DNA from: UBA10677 sp045654245
Lineage (GTDB): Bacteria; Bacillota; Clostridia; Christensenellales; Pumilibacteraceae
NCBI GenBank assembly: GCA_045654245.1
Contig: JAZOMX010000050.1
Location: 1 to 20,406 of the forward strand
Length of the DNA stretch: 20,406 nt
Direction: 5' to 3'
Positions 6,980 to 13,400 of this stretch are shown piece after piece. The notes under the pieces are model-generated. The model was not told the DNA's origin and ran no database searches. It saw only the letters and a program-made list of their open reading frames with translations. Made by a program: the position numbers and the translations under genes. Within the stretch, counting starts at the first letter, position 1, and each line of letters begins with the position of its first letter.

Positions 6980-8170
6980 ATGGGACAATTAGTCGTTAAT
7001 AAAAGTAAAGTAACGCCCGAGGGAGCGCAAAGTTTAGTTAAGATTTGCCCCTTTGGAGCAATCTCGTACGACGGAAATGAAGTGGCTATTTCTTCTGCGT
7101 GCAAAATGTGTAAGTTGTGCGTTAGAAAAGGAAACGGTCTCGTAGATTTCGTCGAAGAAGAAAAACCGCAAATTGACAAGTCTCTTTGGAAAGGCGTTTG
7201 CGTATTCGCTAACTGCAACGGAGACAATATACATAGAGTAACTTTTGAACTTTGCGGAAAGGCGAAAGAATTAGCCTCGGTAACGGGACACCCCGTTTAT
7301 GCGCTCGTAATCGGACACAAGACAGAAAAGTGCGTAGAGAGATTACGCCGTTATGGACTTGATAAGATTTTCGTTTACGACGACGAGGAGTACGCTGATT
7401 TTAGAATCGAGCCGTACGCAACGGCGTTCTACGATTTTATCCAGAAAGAAAAACCGTCGTCAATCTTGGTTGGTGCAACCGACTTAGGTCGTCAACTTGC
7501 GCCTAGAGTTGCCGCAAGATGCAAGGCAGGTCTTACCGCTGACTGTACGGTACTAGAAATGAAAGAGAACACCGACTTAGTTCAAATTCGTCCTGCGTTT
7601 GGTGGAAACATTATGGCGCAAATCGTATCGCCTGCCACCCGTCCGCAGTTCTGCACCGTAAGATATAAAGTGTTCGCCGAGCCCAAAGCGTCCGATACTC
7701 TATCGGGCGAGGTGGTAAAAATGACCGTGGACAAGAAGGGAAGTTGCGCTGTTGAAGTGCTTTCGTCCACTCTTAAGCCTACCGACATTGATATTGCCGA
7801 GGCTGACGTTATCGTAGCGATAGGAAGAGGCGCGCAAAGCGAGGGTATGAGAGCGCAAGCAAAAGAATTAGCCGACCTTCTAGGCGGTGTAGTCGCTTGT
7901 TCCCGTCCGCTAGTCGAGGCTAATATTTACGACGCGAAACGCCAAATCGGTCTTTCGGGAAGAACGGTTAAGCCCAAGTTTATAATTTGTCTTGGAATTT
8001 CGGGCGCGGTTCAATTCTCCGCAGGTATGAAATCGGCGGATAAAATCGTGGCTATTAACACGGATAAGAACGCTCCTATTTTCGATGTGGCGCACTATTG
8101 CGTAGTGGGTGACGTTGGTGAAATCGTTCCCAAACTAATCAACAAGATTAAGGAGGCTCGAAATGTATAA
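6980..8170 (+). CDS. lctC: Electron transfer flavoprotein alpha subunit with N-terminal one-cluster ferredoxin domain
   Basis: A 396-residue EtfA with an added ferredoxin-like domain at residues 1-55. That domain keeps C23 (in ICPFGAI) and C41, C44, C47 (CKMCKLC), the ligands for one 4Fe-4S cluster, and lacks the other four cysteines of a two-cluster ferredoxin. The Etf part follows, with SILVGATDLGRQLAPRVAAR (about 161-180), then the FAD-binding C-terminal domain with GRGAQSEG (282-289), QIGLSGRTVKP (322-332) and ISGAVQFSAGM (340-350). Start choice: an in-frame ATG at 6947 lies inside etfB. The ATG at 6980 has a G-rich ribosome binding site at 6968-6973 and gives the usual MGQLVVNK start of this subfamily. 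The cluster probably takes electrons from reduced ferredoxin into the Etf flavins. Its 3' end overlaps the dehydrogenase gene by 8 nt, showing translational coupling. Confidence 0.93.
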   Translation: MGQLVVNKSKVTPEGAQSLVKICPFGAISYDGNEVAISSACKMCKLCVRKGNGLVDFVEEEKPQIDKSLWKGVCVFANCNGDNIHRVTFELCGKAKELASVTGHPVYALVIGHKTEKCVERLRRYGLDKIFVYDDEEYADFRIEPYATAFYDFIQKEKPSSILVGATDLGRQLAPRVAARCKAGLTADCTVLEMKENTDLVQIRPAFGGNIMAQIVSPATRPQFCTVRYKVFAEPKASDTLSGEVVKMTVDKKGSCAVEVLSSTLKPTDIDIAEADVIVAIGRGAQSEGMRAQAKELADLLGGVVACSRPLVEANIYDAKRQIGLSGRTVKPKFIICLGISGAVQFSAGMKSADKIVAINTDKNAPIFDVAHYCVVGDVGEIVPKLINKIKEARNV

Positions 8171-9557
8171 TAAAGTGACGAAACAAGATTTGGAAATCTT
8201 GCGTGGAATTGTCGGCGAGGACAACGTACTAGTGGGCGAAGAAATAAGCCCCGATTACGCTCACGACGAACTTGGTGGAATAGAGAAAATGCCCGAAGTT
8301 TTGGTAAGAGTTCGCTCTACCGAAGAAGTTTCGGCGATTATGAAACACGCATACGAGAGAACTATCCCCGTTACCGTAAGAGGTAGTGGAACGGGACTAG
8401 TTGGTTCTGCGGTTGCTCTTGAGGGTGGAATACTTCTAGAGACGACCAAGATGAATAAAATCCTCGAACTCGATAAAGAAACGCTTACCGTTACCGTTCA
8501 ACCCGGCGTTCTTCTTATGGAACTTGCCGCTTTTGCGGAGGAGAACGATTTTCTTTATCCCCCCGACCCGGGCGAGAAGTCGGCTACGATAGGTGGAAAC
8601 ATTTCCACTAACGCCGGCGGTATGAGAGCGGTTAAGTACGGCGTAACTCGTGATTACGTTCGTTCGCTCACCGTAGTTTTGCCAAACGGTGAAATTCAAG
8701 TTTTGGGCGCAAAGGTAGCAAAGAACAGTTCGGGATATAGCCTCAAGGATTTGGTAATCGGCTCGGAAGGAACGCTATGTATTATTTGCGAGGCTGTTCT
8801 TAAACTCGTACCGTTGCCCAAAATTACGATTAGTTTGCTCGTACCCTTTAAGGATATGAAGAGCGCAATCGAGGCAGTACCTCAAATAATCCGTTCCAAA
8901 GTAACGCCGACTGCGATTGAGTATATGTCGAGAGACACCATTTTGTTTTCTGAAAGTTACCTAGGCAAAAAATTCCCCGACACTAAAAACGACGCTTATA
9001 TTCTCTTGACTTTCGATGGAAACACCGACGAGCAGGTTCAAAACGATATGAACGCCGTAGCCGACCTTTGTTTGAGTATCGGTGCGCTTGACGCGTATAT
9101 CGTTGACACTGAAGAGAGAAAGAAATCCGTTTGGTCGGCAAGAGGTGCGTTCTTGGAGGCGATTAAGGCGTCCACAACCGAAATGGACGAGTGCGACGTA
9201 GTAGTTCCTGGAAACAAGGTTGACGAGTTCATTAAGTTTACTCACGCTCTTGCGGACGAACTGGGAATTAGAATTCCTAGTTTTGGACACGCTGGCGACG
9301 GCAACCTACACATTTACGTTTGCCGAGACGACCTAGACGAGAAGACTTGGAAAGAAAAACTCGAAAAGGCTTTCGACGCTATGTATAAAAAAGCGGACGA
9401 AATCGGCGGTCTAGTATCGGGCGAACACGGAATAGGTTACGCAAAGAAAGGATATCTCCGTCGTCAATACGGCGAAACGCCCATTATGATTATGCAAGGA
9501 ATAAAGAAAGTTTTCGACGAGAAAAATATTCTCAATCCCGGAAAAGTTTGTTTCTAA
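8163..9557 (+). CDS. lctD: FAD-linked lactate dehydrogenase (GlcD/LctD family)
   Basis: A 464-residue FAD-binding oxidoreductase of the vanillyl-alcohol oxidase/PCMH superfamily. The FAD domain has RGSGTG (73-78), PPDPGEKSATIGGNISTNAGG (133-153) and GSEGTL (200-205). The C-terminal substrate domain has DECDVVVP (342-349), FGHAGDGNLH (374-383) and SGEHGIG (419-425), ending ILNPGKVCF. Family members oxidise D-lactate, glycolate or related 2-hydroxyacids. The preceding bifurcation-type EtfBA pair points to D-lactate:NAD+ oxidation driven by ferredoxin, as in Acetobacterium woodii, and not quinone-linked respiration. Glycolate or 2-hydroxyglutarate are alternatives that sequence alone cannot exclude. 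The ribosome binding site AAGGAGG lies within the end of etfA. No permease or racemase follows; the operon closes with a terminator. Confidence 0.88.
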   Translation: MYNKVTKQDLEILRGIVGEDNVLVGEEISPDYAHDELGGIEKMPEVLVRVRSTEEVSAIMKHAYERTIPVTVRGSGTGLVGSAVALEGGILLETTKMNKILELDKETLTVTVQPGVLLMELAAFAEENDFLYPPDPGEKSATIGGNISTNAGGMRAVKYGVTRDYVRSLTVVLPNGEIQVLGAKVAKNSSGYSLKDLVIGSEGTLCIICEAVLKLVPLPKITISLLVPFKDMKSAIEAVPQIIRSKVTPTAIEYMSRDTILFSESYLGKKFPDTKNDAYILLTFDGNTDEQVQNDMNAVADLCLSIGALDAYIVDTEERKKSVWSARGAFLEAIKASTTEMDECDVVVPGNKVDEFIKFTHALADELGIRIPSFGHAGDGNLHIYVCRDDLDEKTWKEKLEKAFDAMYKKADEIGGLVSGEHGIGYAKKGYLRRQYGETPIMIMQGIKKVFDEKNILNPGKVCF

Positions 9558-9575
9558 TTAAAAGTAAAATTTAGT

Positions 9576-9613
9576 AAAAAAAGTCGGTCTCGCAAACGAG
9601 GTCGGCTTTTTTT
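9576..9613 (+). terminator. Rho-independent terminator of the lct operon
   Basis: A long stem (9576-9592 with 9597-9613) with a CAAA loop includes three G-U pairs in the RNA form and ends in seven T. It begins 19 nt after the lctD stop. Confidence 0.92.
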
Positions 9614-9665
9614 CGTGCAAAGCCGTAAAAACTTTGGTATTATCCGTGTTTGACGGCGTATATAC

Positions 9666-9694
9666 TTTACTTTGGGGTGCTAATATGTTATAAT
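9666..9694 (+). promoter_or_regulatory. Extended -10 promoter of the LRR/pseudo-GH3/AAA operon
   Basis: TTTACT (9666-9671), a 17-bp spacer and TATAAT (9689-9694), with TG at 9686-9687 making an extended -10. Predicted transcription starts near 9701, giving a leader of about 44 nt to the ATG at 9745. It stands directly after a strong terminator, so the downstream genes have their own control. Confidence 0.7.
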
Positions 9695-9704
9695 CATAAC
9701 ATAT
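9683..9704. promoter_or_regulatory. Palindromic operator candidate covering the -10 box
   Basis: ATATGTTAT-AATC-ATAACATAT is a perfect 9-bp inverted repeat with a 4-bp centre. It spans the extended -10 and the predicted transcription start. A dimeric repressor bound here would block polymerase. Most of it lies upstream of +1, so it is more likely a DNA operator than an RNA hairpin. No regulator gene adjoins it. Confidence 0.5.
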
Positions 9705-9744
9705 TTTGGTTGAAAAAAATAAAACCGAATTTAGGAGAATAGAA

Positions 9745-10446
9745 ATGGTCGTAGTTTGGATTGCAATATCGATAATCACGCTTTGCGCTTATATCTTTTT
9801 GGTCGTTAAATTTTTACCGAAGAGATACTTGCGTGAAGGTTTTTTAATATCTACCTCGCCGGATAGAGGATTGAGAAACATCAAGGAGAAAGAAGGACGA
9901 AGTATAGTTTACGAGCCCACTCCCAAAGTGCGAAAATATATCAAGCAGTACATACTAAGTAGCCGTCACGGAAAGAAAATTTTGATTTGCAAGGTTGACG
10001 AGAATATTCGCTATTTGAATTACGACGTGGTACTTTTTGATAGAAACGACAAAGTATTCAAAGTGCTTAACGTTAGAGAGGTGATTGCAAGAGCGGGTTA
10101 CACCAAGCGAGTGGAGTTGGACGACGACACTTCTTACGTTACGCTAGTGCTCCGTGAGGTCGATAAAAGAAAGTTTTCGGCTGAAACGGTAACTACGGCG
10201 TCAACGGGCAACGTAATGAAATACGTGCTTTTTGGAGGGTTAGCAACCTTTATTGAAATTATTTTATTGTCCGTGTGTTGCGTGCTTATTTTTGGAGGAA
10301 TATACAGCGAAAGTTTCTTCTATTCAATCGGAAACATATTGTTTTTAGTAGTACTGGGAGCGGTTGCGCTATTTATATTTTTCACAGCGACGATATACGT
10401 AGTCAAGAGCAAGAGAACGACCAAGAATTTTAGAGGTGATAATTGA
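9745..10446 (+). CDS. Three-helix membrane protein with cytoplasmic domain shared with the LRR protein
   Basis: A 233-residue protein of no family I recognise. Predicted layout: membrane helix 1 at about 2-22, a basic KFLPKRYLR patch that places the following roughly 135-residue domain in the cytoplasm, helices 2 (about 159-185) and 3 (about 195-219), and a basic cytoplasmic tail. The soluble domain contains VRKYIKQYILSSRHGKKILICKVDENIRYLNYDVVLFD, which resembles VRQYLVVKAKNGKKYLLVKISNDRNETLTSVKVTVKQL in the next protein, both followed by further beta-rich sequence. Start choice: the frame is open to a TTG at 9706, but ATG 9745 has AGGAGA 6 nt upstream and begins directly with the first helix. 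The stop is 1 nt from the next start, so the two proteins are translationally coupled and probably interact. Function unknown. Confidence 0.82.
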   Translation: MVVVWIAISIITLCAYIFLVVKFLPKRYLREGFLISTSPDRGLRNIKEKEGRSIVYEPTPKVRKYIKQYILSSRHGKKILICKVDENIRYLNYDVVLFDRNDKVFKVLNVREVIARAGYTKRVELDDDTSYVTLVLREVDKRKFSAETVTTASTGNVMKYVLFGGLATFIEIILLSVCCVLIFGGIYSESFFYSIGNILFLVVLGAVALFIFFTATIYVVKSKRTTKNFRGDN

Positions 10447-10447
10447 T

Positions 10448-13400
10448 ATGCAGTTTAGCGTAATATCAAAGGGTAAAAAGCCGAGATACTTCGACAACTT
10501 TGCGACGGTGCGTCAATACCTAGTCGTAAAGGCAAAGAACGGAAAGAAGTATTTGCTCGTAAAGATATCCAACGACAGAAACGAAACGCTTACTTCGGTA
10601 AAAGTAACGGTAAAACAACTTAACGCGCGTGGCGAGAACGTGGGTATAGTTGAGCGTGAGTTTAACGGACTTTCGGTAAAATATCGTTCGCGTTTCGTAC
10701 CCGAGGCTAAAATTGAACTTTCAGCAGACACGGTAGGCGTTGACGTAAGAGTAGCGGATGCGTATTACGGCGACAATAAACTTTCTGCGAAAGGTCAAAC
10801 GATAGTTTCTACCTACGAAAAGCAGGAAGAACATATCGAACTTACCAAGCGAGAGATAAATAATCTTTCTGGAGGAAAGAAATTCACGACGAATCCCCGT
10901 CGTTTCCGTGTACCAAAAGGGTTCACCGTATTTGCCGTATCGTTATTAGCGGTTATGTTTGCCGTAACGGCGGTAAAGGTGTTCGACTTTAGTAAGAAGT
11001 CCACGGAATTTTTGCTTTCTCAGGTAAAGTACGAATTTATCGACGGCGACAAGTCTAAGGGTAGTCCGATTAGACTTTCGGGATTTAAGGGCAATCCGAA
11101 AAAAGTGGTAGTCCCTGCTGAAATAGAAGGACACCCGGTAGTCGAGATTGAAGAATCGGCGTTTATCGGAAACAAGAGCGTAAAAACCGTTAAGATTGAA
11201 GGCTCTCCCGTCGTGGGAGCGTCGGCGTTCAAGGGTTGTAGTTCGCTTACTAGCGTTGACCTAGGCTCGTCTAGTTTGGTAGGCGAGAGTGCGTTCGAGT
11301 CTTGTCCGCTCTTAACCTCGCTCACGGCAAAGGGACTAGAGTCTTTGGGAGCGTCGGCGTTTAAGGGTTGCGCCTCGCTTTCTACGATTAGTATTGAAAA
11401 TGCAGAAAAGGTGCTTACGATAGGCGATTCCGCTTTCGATAATTGTCCGTCCGTAAAAGAGATAGTAATTAATCAGCCCGTAAGTTACGCAAGCGGAACG
11501 GACTGGTTTGCCTCCTCTTCGGCGGTAGAGAAAATTCATCTTTATAACTACAACTACACCGAATTAGACGAAGAGGGCAAAGGAAGCCGTCAGTTTACTT
11601 CGTTTTTTGGAGCGGGCGCAACCGAGCCTAAAACTACGCTAGCCGAACTAAAAATAACTAATATGGACGGTATGCCGGTAGGATTTTTAAAAGAATATAC
11701 CGCCCTTACCACTTTTGAGGTGGAAAACTTTACCGAAACGGTACTTCGTGACGGCGTGTTCGACGGATGTACGAGTTTGACTACGCTATCTATTCCTACC
11801 GTTATGACCGAAATAGGAGCGGGAGCGCTTGCAGGAACGCAGATTACCGAGTTCGATTGCTCGAAAGCGGTTACGATAGGCGATAGAGCGTTTGAAAACG
11901 CTAGTTTGCTAACATCTACTTTCCTTGCGAATAATAAAGTTCTTACTTCGCTCGGTGCGTCGGCGTTCGCAGGATGTAGCGAACTTAAGACGGTACATAT
12001 TCCGTCGGGCATAACGATTATTCCGTCGTACGCTTTTGCCGATTGTACCTCTCTTACCACCGTAACTTTTGCAAAGGATACGGCAGTTACCGAAATAAGC
12101 AAAGGTGCGTTTAGCGGTGTTTCGTCGCTAGCAGCGATTTCTCTTCCATATACTACGGCACACATAAAGGACGAGGCGTTTAAGGGTTGTACTTCGCTAA
12201 TATCGATATCTTTCCATAAGAACTTAAAGCAAATCCATAACGAGGCGTTTGCAGGTTGCACTTCGCTTTCCGAGTTTACCGTACCTACTAACGTAGAGTA
12301 TTTAGGTATGGGCGTAATTTCCGGTTGTACTTCGCTTGAAAAATTAACCGTTCCGTATATCGGCGAAACTATGAGCACGAACAACCGCATTAACTTCTTG
12401 TTCGGTGCGCTCGAGGCGGAAACGACTGGCTTAGTTCCCGTAAGTCTAAAAGAGATTGAGGTAACTCAAACGCTTGACCTTGACGAAAGCGAAGAAATCG
12501 TACAAAACGAAATTCCTGATTACGCTTTTTACGATTGCGTAGGTCTTGTTAAAACGACGCTCGTAGAGGGCGTAACGCAGATAGGCGAATACGCTTACGG
12601 CAACTGTTACGCACTCCCAGAACTACCGTTTAAGGGCGTGGGAGGAAGACCTTTCGAGGGGATAGAGGCGGTTGGAAAATACGCTTTTTCTAACTGTACT
12701 TCGCTTACGAGCGCAGATATTCCCTCTACGCTCGTCAACATAGGTGACGGAGTTTTAACGGGCTGTACCGCTCTTACCACTTTCGAGGTGGACAGTTTTA
12801 GAGTAACTAGCGAGGAGAGTGAACTCCCCGTAAGTAACTTTGGAAAACTTTTCGGTTCACCCGAGCCCCAACAAAACAAAGAATATATTCCCGCTAGCAT
12901 TACTACGATAAAGGTTAACTCAAGAACGATAGAAGGCAATAAAATTCCGACTAACGCTTTTTACGGATTTACCGGTGCAACACAGTTCGTTTTCCCTGAA
13001 AGCGTAATAGTAAACAGTCTCGGCGCAAACGCTTTCCGTGATTGCTTGGCTCTTAACTTTATTCCTTACGTGGACTCGCTTTCGGAAATCGGTAGCGGAG
13101 CGTTCGCAGGATGTACTTCGTTAACCACGGTTGGGGTTACGGCAAACCTTGAAGTGCTAATCGGTAGCGGAGCGTTCGCAGGATGCAGTTCGCTTTCGAC
13201 GCTTGTTATTCCTAGTTTGCCTACTTCTGAAGTTCTCGGCTATCTTTTCGAACAAACGAACCAGAGCGTTCCCGAGTCGCTAAAGAAAGTAACGCTAATT
13301 AACCAAACTTCGCTCGGTACCGGTGCGTTTAGCGGTTGCCGTAATATCGAAGAGGTTGACCTCCAAGGCTCCGTAACTAATATCGGCGCAACTGCTTTTA

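Noticed and set aside
9650..9666. TTGACG / TATACT as an alternative promoter before the LRR operon
   Set aside because: The two boxes are only about 5 bp apart, and no -10 lies at the proper distance from TTGACG. The TTTACT-17-TATAAT pair is better.
11590..12390. A 266-codon open frame on the minus strand inside the LRR gene
   Set aside because: It is antisense to repetitive LRR coding sequence; its apparent protein is low-complexity Ser/Pro/Val repeats mirroring the LRR codons. The same applies to the other minus-strand frames at 11020-11325, 12607-12939, 13240-13440 and 13651-14031.
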